A stretch of DNA of 64,000 nucleotides from Eunapius fragilis (GCA_963681505.1 OY811989.1:142501-206500), one strand, 5' to 3'; positions 15,083 to 26,835 are shown, counted from the first letter of the stretch. Notes: a model not told the origin generated them from the sequence alone. A program made the numbers and translations.

Positions 15083-16226
15083 GGCACTTGTGCAGTTTCC
15101 CCCCCCCCCCCCCCCCCACTTCAATTATTGATTTTATATCAATTGTTACACACGGCAAAATATGTTACAAAGGGTATACATCTCTAATATGTGCTACAAA
15201 GTCATGAAAACTGTTCCCAAACCTCTGTCTCCACATAAACTCGCCTAAATAAGTGTCTAATAATTCTCTGTGCGTTCCATATCTTTGTTTGTGTTTTTGC
15301 TTCGCCTTTTGCCACACACTTTCAATGTGATTGGTACAAGCGCCAGTGATAGGGTCAACGAAGTTATAAGTGTGATTTACTGTAAGATGCTGGTATCCTT
15401 GCGTGCCAAGTGTATTTTAAGCAGCCCAAAGATCAGAAACAACTGTAGTTCCTGGCGCGATATGCTGCTGAATAATCGGTAGAAGAGTAGCGGCGTCGCG
15501 ACGGTCTACTGGAACCATGAAGCCTACTTTGTCTGCCTCCAAAAACCCACTGTTCGCCTACTTGATGTCCTACATTGTACTTCCTGCGCACTAGTAAACT
15601 TTCGTCGATTTCTACTGTATGACCGGGACCGCCTATCAAAACAGGGTGTCGCATAAAGTATTCCAACATATGTCACGGCAAAAGTTCTTCCAGTCCACGA
15701 TGGTGTGGCGTCCTCCTATGTCTAGCTGGAACTGTAGCTCGTCTTGCTTCACGTTGTCCCTACACCAAAAATAAATAAACTGAACAATTGTAGCTATGAA
15801 TAAATGGGAACCTTCAAAAAAGGTATCTTTGCGAACACTAATCTCTTTTCTACAACCTCTTACAGTGCATCTAAAGTAAAATCCCTTGTTTTTCTCACTA
15901 TTCCTTTCTCTACTTTCCATCAACACGCTGCATGCACACATCTTATCTTTAGCAATAAGTCCATTCGTTTGACACCATTTAATTTCACTTAGCTCAGTTT
16001 CCGTCTCCTTGAAAAGGTCGCTGTATTCGAAGCAGGTGAGATCAGGAAAAGCCACAGGAACCACAGGAACAGCCATTGCAGAATGTTTAAAAGCACAGAT
16101 ATATGGACAGGTGCATTTGATAGACAGGTGGGTATCATTTTATGAACATGAACATGAATTTACTTACATGTACAAAAACTAAAACGTCAATAATTGAAGT
16201 GGGGCAGGGGAAACTGCACAAGTGCC
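15083..16226 (-). mobile_element. Merlin (IS1016/ISXO2-like) DNA transposon, complete ends, inactive
   Basis: The ends are perfect 20-bp inverted repeats: GGCACTTGTGCAGTTTCCCC at 15083-15102 and its exact reverse complement at 16207-16226. Both flanks are TG repeats, so an 8-bp TSD (TGTGTGTG) is possible but not provable. Inside, on the minus strand, lies an ISXO2/IS1595-type transposase (16076 to about 15175). Merlin elements characteristically carry such transposases, short TIRs and 8-9 bp target duplications. Total length is 1144 bp. A poly-C run (15099-15118) abuts the left TIR. Confidence 0.9.
15175..16076 (-). pseudogene. Merlin transposase, disabled by a frameshift and a stop
   Basis: Starts with ATG at 16076 (MAVPVVPVAFPDLTCFEYSD). 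Zinc-ribbon cysteines (CRKEI and others) are followed by a region 'FIYFWCRD' and then 'WKNFCRD', where the frame shifts at about 15668. The next frame has 'GGPGHTVEIDESLL' (first catalytic Asp region of the DDE/ISXO2 domain), 'GEQWVFGG', 'APGTTVVSDLWAA' (second Asp) and then an in-frame TAA at about 15418. Past the stop the same frame continues with 'HTYNFVDPITGACTNHIESV', the conserved third motif. The element therefore keeps all DDE/N blocks but cannot make one polypeptide. Confidence 0.85.
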
Positions 16227-16487
16227 TGTGTGTGTGTGTGTGTGTGAATGTGAATCTGTGTGATGCTTTAACACCTTTTGGTTATCTTCCACTACAGGTT
16301 ATGAACCCTTCCATCCACACCACATTTGTATGGTCATGTTGCAAATTGTATTGTTACACAATAAATGCACAGAAAAAGTGTTTTTATGAACCATTGATTT
16401 TACATGTACATGGGGACGGGAGGGTACCATTTACGAGTTTTAATTTGTTTTGCTGGAAGTCCCACGTGCGCTCCTGGGGCAAACACA

Positions 16488-16689
16488 ATGGCCGCTAGCA
16501 GAGGCTTACTGTGTAGGAACGCGCTCCGCTATTTAAGTACCGTTTCAAAAAACGGAAAAGTATCTGCTTCGCTACAAGGTAAGATGCATTATTATATAAT
16601 GGATGTTGTGTGCCTCACCGTTTACTAGTGCTCAACATGCTAACATCATACGTTTGCAATTCAGATGGCGGGTATGGACGTGTGCGTTT

Positions 16690-16747
<58 letters not shown>

Positions 16748-16853
16748 GGCACTGCGTGCGTTAAATATCCTTTTATGACCCCACCCCCAAAGGCGGGAAA
16801 AATGGAAGCGCTTTGTCTGAATATGTTTACCAAACATCGCTGTACACACACAC

Positions 16854-16886
<33 letters not shown>

Positions 16887-17445
16887 CAGGCAGCTATAAC
16901 TTGTATGCCGTAACGTTTTGCCGTCCTGTACTTAGCACACCTCTACAGGGTCGCCCCGCCTGTCACTTACCAACATCTTCAACGCTTTCTCTGCACAAAG
17001 ACAATAGAAGCACCGGTGAACGCCAGTGATGTAGGTACAGTGAGCATATTCACACGGTTCTGGAGATGGCTGAACGATGACATACAAGAGAAGGTGTTGT
17101 GCTGTCTTGTGTGTGTGTACCTGTTAGATGTGTGTTTATTGCCTTAGGTGATAACTCCAGAGGAGAAACAAGAGAGAGAGGATCTGCTGCGAAGAGTAAG
17201 TCACTGAGATTGTGGGTGTGTGTGTGTGAGGGCTTAAATTGAATTAGAAAAGAGATCAATTAAAATATTGTGGTTCAAAGCAGCTACGTATGTCTTGTTA
17301 GGCTATTCTGTCACCTGCTGTTGCCTAAGGAATGTTTGTGTAACTGTTGATAACCAAGGTAGTCTGCTAACCCAATTACCTAGTGTTATTATGGCTGACT
17401 AGAGTGCATGACCTAGCGGTCACCTTATCTGCACCTGTAATGTAT

Positions 17446-17513
<68 letters not shown>

Positions 17514-17881
17514 GCTAGGTCCAGGACATGTACTTTGCAAAGCCTCCCACTAGCCCATCACTGGAGTTCTACAGAGAGGTGTTCCACACTCTTATTAAGT
17601 ACAACGATAGGTAAGCTTTCCTACACATGAAATTCTGAATAATGCCACCTTCTGATAGGATTGGTGTTGAGACCTTGTGCCGCCTTATGGAGGAGATGAA
17701 AGTTGAACCAGACCCAGAACTATTAGTGGTGGTAAGAGAGGGACATTGTGAAGGAGGTGTTTCGCTGTGTACTTAAGAGAAGGGATGACTGATTGTGTTT
17801 AGTAAAAGTTATTGAAGTTGTGACATTCTTTAGATTGAAACATTCAAGGAGAAGGCCCGGAGAAATGTGTGGTTTGAGTAG
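16488..17881 (+). CDS. Small probable mitochondrial protein, family not recognised
   Basis: Six exons join in phase: 16488-16578, 16936-17093, 17148-17195, 17519-17610, 17659-17731, 17834-17881, giving 169 aa. The N-terminus (MAASRGLLCRNALRYLSTVS) is basic, hydroxylated and free of acids, as in a mitochondrial presequence. The body has 'IFTRFWRWLNDDIQEK', 'VITPEEKQEREDLLRR', 'VQDMYFAKPPTSPSLEFY' and ends 'FKEKARRNVWFE'. The helical 'EFYREVFHTLIKYNDRIGVE…LCRLMEEMKVEPDPELL' resembles one pentatricopeptide-like hairpin. The model rests on phase closure; the exon-2 acceptor was chosen at 16935 because the nearer AG gives a stop. Introns contain (GT)n and (CA)n tracts, one ending at an acceptor (17449-17518). 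Function is unassigned. Confidence 0.7.
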
Positions 17882-18160
17882 AAGGAATGTGATCTTGGAG
17901 CAGCAGTCATCAACCATCTCCGATGAGAATGCATTTCATAGCTCTCTTAGGGTACTAGAATCTATATTTAGTATTCTTTCAATGACACCAATGAAAGAAA
18001 ACGGATGCTGTATTGCACTGGGGTAAGGGGTGGGGGCAAGAGGTAGGAATAATTAGTTAATTGCAGTAATATGTGATTGTGGTAACCATGGCTACAATGA
18101 CCCTCAGCACCCATTTTTTTGGTCTGGTTGTTAGGTATGTATGTACACACTGAGCACACT

Positions 18161-18299
18161 AGGTGTCATTTGGACTGGCACCACCTAAGCCCCGCACACT
18201 AGGTGTCATTTGGACTGGCACCACCTAAGCCCAGCACACTAGGTGTCATTTGGACTGGCACCACCTAAACCCAGCACCATAGGTGTCATTTGGACTAGT
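18161..18299. repeat. 40-bp tandem repeat, 3.5-4 copies
   Basis: Units starting AGGTGTCATTTGGACTGGCA at 18161, 18201, 18241 and 18281, downstream of the mitochondrial-protein gene. A (GA)n tract lies at 18423-18457 just past the sulfatase stop. The rest of 17882-18457 shows no gene. Confidence 0.9.
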
Positions 18300-18419
18300 A
18301 AGAATTATTACAGCCCATTCATTAATAACAGCCTCCTCTCCAGACAGTTGTATAAATTGAGACTGGGGAGGAGAGGAGTATTAACTTGAGAGCACAAAAG
18401 GCTCCATTGAACAGATACA

Positions 18420-18457
<38 letters not shown>

Positions 18458-18459
<2 letters not shown>

Positions 18460-19978
18460 ATCTATATGGTTCAAAGGCTGGTGTGTTGGGCCAGCCAGTT
18501 GTGTTATAAACAACTGACCGTAACTGACCCTTCCCAGTGATAGGCTCAGTCCACCCACTGAGGTAAGGGTCCTCGTAGTATGAAAACCATAAACGCAATG
18601 CCATTTCAAACGAAGTTGCCACAGTGGTGTAATTAAGACTGGCTGAAAATGGTTGCAACAGGTTCACAGTTTCATTGCCATCTGTTAAGAGGTTATACAG
18701 CTCCAGATGCCCTGTTAGGCGTGTTACATACTTCATTGTACCATTGACCCTAGCAAAACGTGTCTGTCCATATTCACCATAGATGGTACGGTTCATCCCC
18801 GCATTCCTGGTAGTAGGGTCCAGCAGCATACTGAGGAAGCTCTCGCCAGCAGTCATGGATGAAGCTGGCAAGGATAAGTTACCAGCATACTGCAGCAATG
18901 TAGGGGCCACATCTGCCCACTGCACAACAGACTCTTCCACACCGGGGTCTATAGTCCCCACGTGCCTCCATATCATGGGTACCTTAATGGAGGTATCGAA
19001 CATGTTCAGAGGATAGGCCGCGTTCCCTTTGCCCCATAGGCCATGATGTCCCGCATTGAACCCATGGTCACTGCTAAACACTACCAAGGTATCTTGGTCC
19101 AACCCAAGAGCAGAGAGGGTGTCCATCAGTCTGCCTATGTTCAGGTCCATGGCTGTAACAGCTGCATAGTAACCTTTCAAACACTCCCGGTTTCCCAAGC
19201 ACTGGTCGGTGAGTGGTGCGATACCAGTCCCCAGACCAGCAAACAGACTTCGTGGTTCCTGAGGACACGACACGAAGGAAGCATTCTCATAAATGTCCAC
19301 AATGTCTTTAGGGTGTTCTGTGTCAGCCCTCCCATCAGGACCAACATATGGTGAGTGGGGGGCGGTGTAGTGTACAGAGAGATAGAATGGCTTCCCACTG
19401 CAGCATTGAGAATAGTCGACCAGAAACTGCATGGCGTCGTCTGTGATAATATCTGTAACGTAGCCTTGTGGGTTGACGCACTGGGAGTCCTTCACCATAG
19501 GTGGGTTTATGTAACTCCCACCGCCGGACTGATGCACGAACCAGTGGGAGAACGAGTGTTGTGCGACCGTCTGGTCTCCAAGGTGGTACTTACCACTTAT
19601 GGCGCACGTGTAGTTGTTTAGGGCTAAGATATCGGTGTAAGCTATCTCCCGTAGCGTATAGTACTCTCCCGGATAGCCATCGCATCCGTTACCACCACTT
19701 ATCCAGTCATGGACCCCATGTTGGCTTGGTAGGCGGCCAGTGAGGATGGTGGCCCGACTTGCCGAGCACACTGGTGTATTGCAGAAAGCATTTGTAAATT
19801 TCAAACCTTCGGCAGCGAGCCGGTCTATATTTGGAGTATATATCTCCGGATTCCCGTACGTATGTGCCGCCCATTGAGCCATGTCATCAGCCAGGATAAA
19901 GAGAATGTTGGGACGGCTACATCCTGCTACCGCTAGTAATGTCAGGAAGAGAAGCGTAAAACAGTAGCCAGTCGCCAT
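18458..19978 (-). CDS. Secreted/lysosomal sulfatase, intronless
   Basis: 506 aa. N-terminal signal peptide (about residues 1-20, hydrophobic FTLLFLTLLAVAG). The sulfatase fold starts at SRPNILFILADDMA, with metal-binding Asp31/Asp32. The formylglycine site is Cys71 in CSASRATILTGR (C-x-S/P-x-R), so the Cys-type modification by SUMF1/FGE is expected. 'HYTAPHSPYVGP' and 'VVFSSDHGFNAGHHGLWGKG' supply further metal and sulfate ligands. Several N-x-S/T sequons are present. The overall style is that of the sulfamidase/iduronate-2-sulfatase/choline-sulfatase branch; the substrate cannot be given. The absence of introns may reflect retroposition or bacterial ancestry, as sulfatases are often transferred. 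It is convergent with the gene ending at 17881. Confidence 0.9.
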
Positions 19979-20191
19979 CTATACCCTTATATTAAATAAT
20001 TTAACGTGATCTTGCGCCACTGCCCCAGACCGACACCACCCAAGGCACTGCAGTGTTACGGTCTAGTACAAATCCTCTTCTGTTAATAAAGCTTGAGCTG
20101 CAACGTAATATGACCACGCGCACGTTGGAGCAGTACACATGTACGGATGAAATAACAGACATGAGGCGGAGGTATCCAAACAATGACAGAT

Positions 20192-20353
20192 TCAGAAAAC
20201 AGTGAGCAGGGCAAATACTGCATAGAGCAGGGCACAGGGATAGGCTACGAGCAACTGCTGGGAATGCATGGAGAGTATCTGCACAAAGAAGCGAGAAGCC
20301 GCATAACTGCACCACACAATTATGGCTCCAGAGAAAATCATTCCGATGAGACC

Positions 20354-20416
<63 letters not shown>

Positions 20417-21094
20417 ATTTTTGTGTGTGTGCATGGGTATGTGTGGGTGTGTTCACAAAATAGAAGACATCACTTCCGAATCACAATATAAAGGTAACCT
20501 TTGACCTTCATGTTACACATGCTCACAGCCAACCAGCCACACACACACACACACACACACCACACAAACTCACTGTAGGTGCACCACAATGGAGAAGCAG
20601 GAGAGAAGTACCATTGGTAGCAAGGCGTAGCCAAGTACACTGACCACACACCCAGCAGACACGCCCACATCACTCATGAGGTTCAGGACTAGGTACATAC
20701 TCATACACCCTAGTAGACCCACCCCATATATGTAACCAAAGTGAGCTTTGCCAGCCTAGGAGGGAATATGATATGGAAGGAAGGGGGAACACCGGGAGAG
20801 TGGTGGCAGGGCTTACAAACAGGAGGACAGTGCCATACATGAGGCAAAAGAGCAGAGGGCCAGCCAGGTCTAGGTCCCCCATGATAGAAGGGTCTGTTGC
20901 TTGAAATGGGTTAAGGACTGAAATGGTCTGGTGGGAAGGGAAGGAGGGGTAAGTTGAAGTAGGACATGTGACACTACTCACCACACACACCACACACATA
21001 AACTCACTTTCTTTTTTATGACATCAAAGTTAATTCCAAGCTCTAAGTCCAATAGGTGAATGAAGTGATGGAGAGTCCATTTTTTGCACACATA

Positions 21095-21168
<74 letters not shown>

Positions 21169-21323
21169 TACAGATACAGTACCCATCTTATTGCACATAC
21201 CCTCAAGAAGAGGTGGTTCATCTTCAAAACCAGTCCCTCCCCTTCCTGCCTCAGGAAACCCAGAGCTGTCCATGTGTCCAGGGTTTTCTGTATCCATCGG
21301 CTGTGAAGGAGGGTAGAAATTGG

Positions 21324-21399
<76 letters not shown>

Positions 21400-21894
21400 T
21401 CAGGGCAAGTAAGCACCATATGTGATGTTTAGTGCACAGCACATGGGCATTGTTATTATATCATGTGACAGCGAATCCTTCTTTTATGTGTCTTCCTATA
21501 CCTACAGTGTCTTATATACCCCCCTCCCTTTCCCGCTTCAGACTATCCCATTTCGTATACCACGCAGCAGCGATGTCATTCGTAACAATTCTATTGTTGT
21601 GCCAGACAAAGCCTGTATCTGCTACTACAACAAACAGAGCGCAAGCATGACAAAAAAGTGGGAGATCGAAAAGGCAGTATGCAATTTCCCGAAGTGTGTA
21701 TGTACTTGTCTGCCGTAAGGCGGGCGTTACTAACCTGCAGGATAGCTCGCCGTACCCGCAGCATAGGGGTAAGGGTACCCGGCCTGGCCCCATGGCTGCT
21801 GTTGTGCAGGGTTGACGTACTGTTCTGGTGGGAACTGCTGTCCTTGATTATCTCCTGTCTCTAGCGTGTAGCCAGACTGATAAAATTCCGCCAT
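20192..21894 (-). CDS. YIPF5: Yip1-domain protein YIPF5
   Basis: Multi-spanning ER-Golgi membrane protein of the Yip1 family, acting in COPII/Rab-linked transport. Six exons: 21894-21735, 21323-21201, 21042-21008, 20927-20817, 20755-20574, 20354-20192, summing to 257 codons, the same length as human YIPF5. The N-terminus is Tyr/Pro/Gln-rich ([20 protein letters not shown]). Then come 'FEDEPPLLE', '[12 protein letters not shown]', '[18 protein letters not shown]', '[12 protein letters not shown]', '[11 protein letters not shown]' and '[19 protein letters not shown]', the conserved Yip1 core with five hydrophobic segments. Exons 2 and 6 use acceptors that are the end of (CA)n tracts (21324-21395 and 20355-20414). 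Confidence 0.95.
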
Positions 21895-22139
21895 GTTTTT
21901 ACTTAAGACAGTCACGTGAGAAAATTTCCTTGCAATATAATAAGTAATTTTATACCAACCTTACGTATCATTGTGCTGAGTACTTTTATTTCCACTGATA
22001 CTGTAGACCAATCTTTTTTTTTTTGCCCTATTCTTGTTATTACCAGTGTTCTCCAGACCAAAAAATTCTATTGTACACCCTCCTATGTTCCCAGTGGTCT
22101 GTATTGTACGCGCTATGTTTATGTACATATGTGAAAATG

Positions 22140-23500
22140 AAGGTAGATTGTTGGGCACAAGAGCTCAACCAGCTAGCCTAAATAGCAGCTAACAATCCAC
22201 ATGCAGCCTATGCTGCCTTCACCCATGATCTTTCAAGGAAATGGCCTTTCCTGGCCAGAACCATACCAAACATCAGTCACTTGATGCAGCCACTTGAAGA
22301 TATAATCCGATCCAAACTGATACCCAACCTCACAGGCTGATGTGCCCCTTCTGACACTGAGAAAGAGCTGTTTGCCCTGCCAGCCAGATTAGACGGAATG
22401 GGTTTAATAAACCCATCCATTTTATCCCAGTCTGAATTCCAGTCTCATTTCTCAGCCACTAATAAACAAATCTTGTCTCACAACTATGACTACACAGAAG
22501 AAACGGCCCTTGAGCAACAAACATCAATAAAGGAAGTAATGAACTTGAGCTCAACAGACACAGTACTGCTGCTACCCAACTCAGAGCCACGCTGCCTTCC
22601 AATCTTCAGCTAGCAATGGACCTATGTCAAGAAAAAGGAGCTTCCAACTGGCTTACAGTGCTACTTATAGAGGAGTATGGGTTTACCCTTCACAAGACTG
22701 CCTTCCGAGATGCACTAGCTCTTAGGTATGGCTGGTTACCTGCCAACATGCCCACCAGCTGTGCCTGTGGTGTTACCTTCTCTGTTGAATGTGCACTGTC
22801 ATGTCCAAAAGGTGGTTTCCCTTCTATCAGACACAATGAGATCAGAGACTATACTGCCTATCTTCTGTCAGAAATCTGCATCAATGTTTCAGTTGAGCCT
22901 CATTTACAACCCATCACAGGTGAGTTTCACACCTCTGCCTCAACCAACTTCCAGGATGGTGCTCGACTTGATGTAGCAGCTGATGGGTTCTGAGGGAGTC
23001 GTTTTGAGAGAGCATTGGTTGACGTAAAGGTTTTCAACCCCTACGCCCCCTCAAATAAATGACCTCAACAATCTGCCTGCTACAGTTCCCATGAGGCCTC
23101 AAAGAATCGAGCCTACGAGCAAAGGATCCTTGAAGTTGAACATGCCTCCTTCACCCCACTCATCTTCTCGGCCACCGGTGGCTTAGGCAGGGAGGCCACA
23201 GTGGTCTACAAATGTATTGCTCAACAAAATGGGGCCACTCATATAAATCAACCATGGCCTGCTTTCCTTCTCCCTCCTAAGCTCCTCCATCATGTGCATC
23301 AGAGGAGCTCGATCATCTTTAGGCCATGCCTTTAACCACTCCCCTGTTGATCTGATAGCAAAGGTCGCACAGGTCTCATCCAGTCTTTAGTTTGTTGACT
23401 GCCTGCCACCTTTAGTATGCATCATATTTCACTCATCCTATATTAGTATACGTTGTGTAGCCAAGTCTTATTATAGTTCAAAATATAATAAACACGCTGT
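22140..23500 (+). mobile_element. Retroelement relic (3' fragment of a reverse-transcriptase element)
   Basis: Carries a decayed C-terminal module: 'FRDALALRYGWLPANMPTSC', 'CACGVTFSVECALSCPKGGF', 'PSIRHNEIRDYTAYLL' followed by a GARLD motif at 22962-22976, then a stop at 22991, after which the frame resumes ('RAYEQRILEVEHASFTPL', 'FSATGGLGREATVVYK'). I recall this Cys/His plus restriction-nuclease-like tail from reverse-transcriptase-associated ORFs abundant in sponges and corals; the exact family is not certain. It is flanked on both sides by GTTCCCAGTGGTCTG repeat sequence (22086 and 23502), so it inserted into, or between copies of, that minisatellite. The 3' end is A/T-rich (TATAATAAACACGC). 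Confidence 0.72.
22616..22993 (+). pseudogene. Open remnant within the retroelement relic
   Basis: Longest open stretch (125 codons) of the relic at 22140-23500. It contains the Cys pair 'SCACGVTFSVECALSC', an HNEIRD histidine motif and a GARLD motif of PD-(D/E)xK flavour. It opens and closes on stops inside homologous sequence, so it is a fragment and not a gene of its own. Confidence 0.7.
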
Positions 23501-23501
23501 T

Positions 23502-24350
23502 CCCAGTGGTCTGTGTTGTACTCCCCATGTTCCCAGTGGTCCTTGTTGTACTCCCCATGTTCCCAGTGGTCCTTGTTGTACTCCCCATGTTCCCAGTGGT
23601 CTGTATCATATCACATTAATACGATCATTCACATACATACAAACATTGAGGTTCAGTTGGGCATACAAAATACTTCTGGGACCAGACAACCACAAGAACA
23701 ACCACATAGATACAAACAGTAAAAGCTGACATCAGTCTGGTCTGCATATGGGAATTCGCGGTAGATATTCTATCAAGATGACCTGAAAGAAAAAATGGAT
23801 CTGTGTATAAATGTCCTTCTAATTACATCACTACCTCCTCCCCATCATATTGCCAACCTCCTCCCCATCACATTGCTAACCTCCTCCCCATCACATTGCT
23901 AACCTCCTCCCCACCACAATACTAATCTCCTCCTCATCACATTGCTAACCTCCTCCCCATCACATTGCTAACCTCCTCCCCATCACATTGCTAACCTCCT
24001 CCCCATCACATTGCTAACCTCCTCCCCATCACATTGCTAACCTCCTCCCTATCACATTGCTAACCTCCTCCCCATCACATTGCTAACCTCCTTCCCAGTC
24101 ATCATTTTACACATTAAGGCATGTCAGTATATCCTTACATAGCTTCTGAGATTGGAGTTGTCAGTTTCTTCTCTATGTAGGCTCCAGTGCAAGCCAAGCT
24201 GTTGGGTGAATATTATTGCATAATGATTCCTTCTTACACACACCCTCACAGCCACACCCTCACAGCCACACCCTCATAGCCACACCCTCACAGCCCACCC
24301 TCCTAGCCACACATTCACAGCCCACCCTCATAGCCACACATTCACAGCAC
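23502..24350. repeat. Three short minisatellites downstream of CHIC
   Basis: 23502-23605: about 3.5 units of a 32-bp repeat (TGTTCCCAGTGGTCCTTGTT…). 23833-24092: about 11 units of a 23-bp repeat (CCTCCTCCCCATCACATTGC…). 24236-24350: short CACACCCTCACAGC-type repeats, inside the last CHIC intron. The stretch 23606-23832 shows no gene. Confidence 0.85.
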
Positions 24351-25896
24351 TTCTGAATGATCCTTTGCTCTTATATACTGTAAACATAACTGGATACATG
24401 GCCTCCAGCTGCCGTACCTTGTGGTATAGTCTTGAATTCTCAGCCTCAAGTAACTTTTCAATCTTTGACTTCATCTGAATAAGACAACACCCCATGTGAC
24501 CACACCCCCATGTGAACACACACCCATGTGAACACCCCCATGTGAACACACCCCATGTGAACACACCCCATATGAACACCCCCATGTGAACACACACCCC
24601 ATGTGAACAGCCCATGTGAACACACACCCCATGTGAACACCCCCATGTGAACACCCACCAGTTGTTTACTACAAGACCTAGCACAAAACGTAACAATGCA
24701 CATTTAACCTTCAGCCCTAGCCAACCAACTGCTACCCCAATGTCACCATCCCACCATCCCACCATCAGCAACCACACCATCCCACCCACCACTCCCATCA
24801 TTATATATGCTCACTCTCTTGTTCATATACACTACTGGCCCAAGGGACAGTCCCAGTGTACAGCAGCAACACATGCAGCCACAGACAAACAGCTTCAGGT
24901 TATAAGGGACACTCTTCTGGAGTATATCATTAAGGTGCTCCATGGTGCCAAGGAACTCTTCAGGTGCTACCTGGGGAGGAGGTGAGTGGGAGAGTGGGAG
25001 TGGCAAGAGGAAGAGGAGGGAGTTAGGGTAGAAAAATATGACTAGCAACAGAATAAATGCCCATACTGATGCCTATGGTATGGCCATACTGATGCCTCAT
25101 ACTATGACACATGTGAAGAGACTATCATTACCTTGCCAGTGAGACTTGTTGGGTATTCATCTTTGAAATAGTTGCTGATCCCAAAGCTGTGTGTAAAGTA
25201 CCAGCATAACTAACTGCCACATATGTGTATGTCTGTGGATGCATGTGGGAACAAGTCATGTGTTATGTGTATGTGCATGTGCATGTGTGTATGTGTGCAC
25301 ATATCTAGCCAAGCTGTCACATTGTTTAACTGTACACCCCTACAGATGGGGGTATATTTATATAAACATGACGTTGTCCAGGGGGTGTTTGGAAATATGT
25401 TGTAGTAAATGCCTATCCCGGGGGCGGGGCGGGGCGAGGGGGCGGGGCGGGTTGGGTTGCAGGTATAACGTAAGCTTGTCCGGGAAGTGTAACCAAATAG
25501 AAGCTTGTCCAGGGGGTATTTAAAAGTCTATCCCCGGGGGGTGGAGATATACAAGAAGCTTACCCAGGTGTGGTTTTATGTATTGTCCCGGGGGTTACGT
25601 TTGCTATCGAGCCCAATGTCCATATGCGCAGGCGTTAACGTGACTATCAGTAATAGTAATACTAGGTGGCAGTTCGTGGCAACGTACAGCGTAGATCCTC
25701 CTGCGCCTTTCAACACAATTGGTTCGGCAACAGGTATACTGGCCATGCTGTAGTCATGACTTGATTCCGCCTGGACCCGGGCCCATGAAGATTCGCACTC
25801 GGTCGATTGAGATGAGTTGGGAGCGCGCGCGTTACCTTCTGGTTGCGGCAAAACTGGAGGCAAATCCTCTACGTCTACGACGAAGAAGTCCGCCAT
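24124..25896 (-). CDS. CHIC2: CHIC1/CHIC2-family cysteine-rich hydrophobic protein
   Basis: Palmitoylated, membrane-associated protein of vesicles/plasma membrane (family knowledge). Exons: 25896-25688, 25186-25132, 24970-24815, 24474-24418, 24198-24124, giving 183 aa. An acidic N-terminus (MADFFVVDVEDLPP) is followed by 'PIVLKGAGGSTL|FGISNYF', 'DEYPTSLTGK', the hallmark 'VCGCMCCCCTLGLSLGPVVY', 'SKIEKLLEAENSRLYHK' and 'LGLHWSLHREETDNSN', matching CHIC1/2 block by block. Human CHIC2 ends '…ILIEFLPKTPIFRPD'; here the frame stops earlier (…RSYVRIY). Reading through the donor at 24418 instead gives an alternative 29-residue tail ending at 24340. CHIC1 and CHIC2 cannot be separated; GOLGA7 is related but lacks the EKLLE…LYHK helix. 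Confidence 0.9.
24485..24655. repeat. Degenerate 14-19 bp minisatellite in CHIC intron 3
   Basis: CATGTGAACAC-based units (with CACACCC or CCC spacers) directly upstream, on the gene's sense strand, of the exon-4 acceptor at 24475. Open frames over it are artefacts. Confidence 0.85.
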
Positions 25897-26509
25897 GTAA
25901 TCCGGCTGTACGCAAACGTCAACAAAATTCCACAGTTCTGTTTACGTTACACTGATAATTAGAAGAAGACGTAACATCACGTGAACATCTTTTTTTACGA
26001 GACACCTTGTGTGGCTGATTAATAATGTGTATGACTCCGTACTGAAGCTTTCGCCTTTTATCTCACATGCACATCTTCAATTATTCAATCAACTTCACTG
26101 GTGCAAAAGATCATGAGAAAGGGAAAGGGCCATGTATAAAATGTTTGCTGGGAACCATTTAAAGGTGAATGGAGGCGCTGATTTTTATAAAAGGGGCGTG
26201 ACTAAAGGCAACACTTCGTTACGCCCAAAATAAAAAAAGCCCCAGATGTTCAGCCTAGTGCAGGATATTTTTTGTGCATACCTTATACAGTAATGCCATT
26301 CTCGTTGGAATCAGTATTATTTAAAAGTGAATGTTCACATCTTACGTCACGCTAGAGGGTGTAGGATTAACTGACGTCAGAGGTCCCCCGTGCGAAAATT
26401 ATTGTGAAGTCCGAATTAAGCGATTTTAAGTAATATTAAAGCTGACGCTCGTGCGGTGATTTGCAAAGCGGGAGTTCACGATGGTAATCACCCGATTGTC
26501 CACAGCATC
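25897..26509. other. Divergent intergenic region CHIC / POMP
   Basis: About 610 bp between the CHIC start (minus) and the first POMP ATG (plus). It holds the 5' flanks of both genes with TGACGTCA-like and CACGTG elements (26371-26376 region and 25980). No further gene is visible. G-rich GGGGCGGGGC runs sit inside CHIC intron 1 (25420-25450). Confidence 0.5.
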
Positions 26510-26792
26510 ATGTGTGTAAGGTATGACTTATGCTTGGCTCTCACTGTAGGAAGCAACTCCGGTACCAGTAGCCGTGTCTGTCAAAGCACCTGGCGCCTTC
26601 GGTACACACGACTCACTAAGGCGTGGGTACGAGAGATATATGTGTTAAAATTTGTCCAAGGAGGATGGAATCAGTGATTGTGTATGACGTCGGTGTAATC
26701 AATGTACCACCCCATCAGCTTGACTTCAGCCAAGTCAGATATCCTGCCCAAGCATCCGTTATATCATTCTGAAAAAAATGTGAGTTTCTTAA

Positions 26793-26835
<43 letters not shown>

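Noticed and set aside
16610-17029. 139-codon frame ending in GRPACHLPTSS…
   Set aside because: It uses a nearer AG (16946) for exon 2 in a frame that does not connect; the acceptor at 16935 gives a continuous reading frame through all later exons.
22616-22993. Intact host gene of 125 aa
   Set aside because: Homology continues beyond the stop at 22991 and begins before the ATG, so it is a retroelement fragment.
26456-26677. 73-codon plus-strand frame
   Set aside because: Starts on GTG and runs out of frame through the POMP exon 2; the correct reading is spliced and in another frame.
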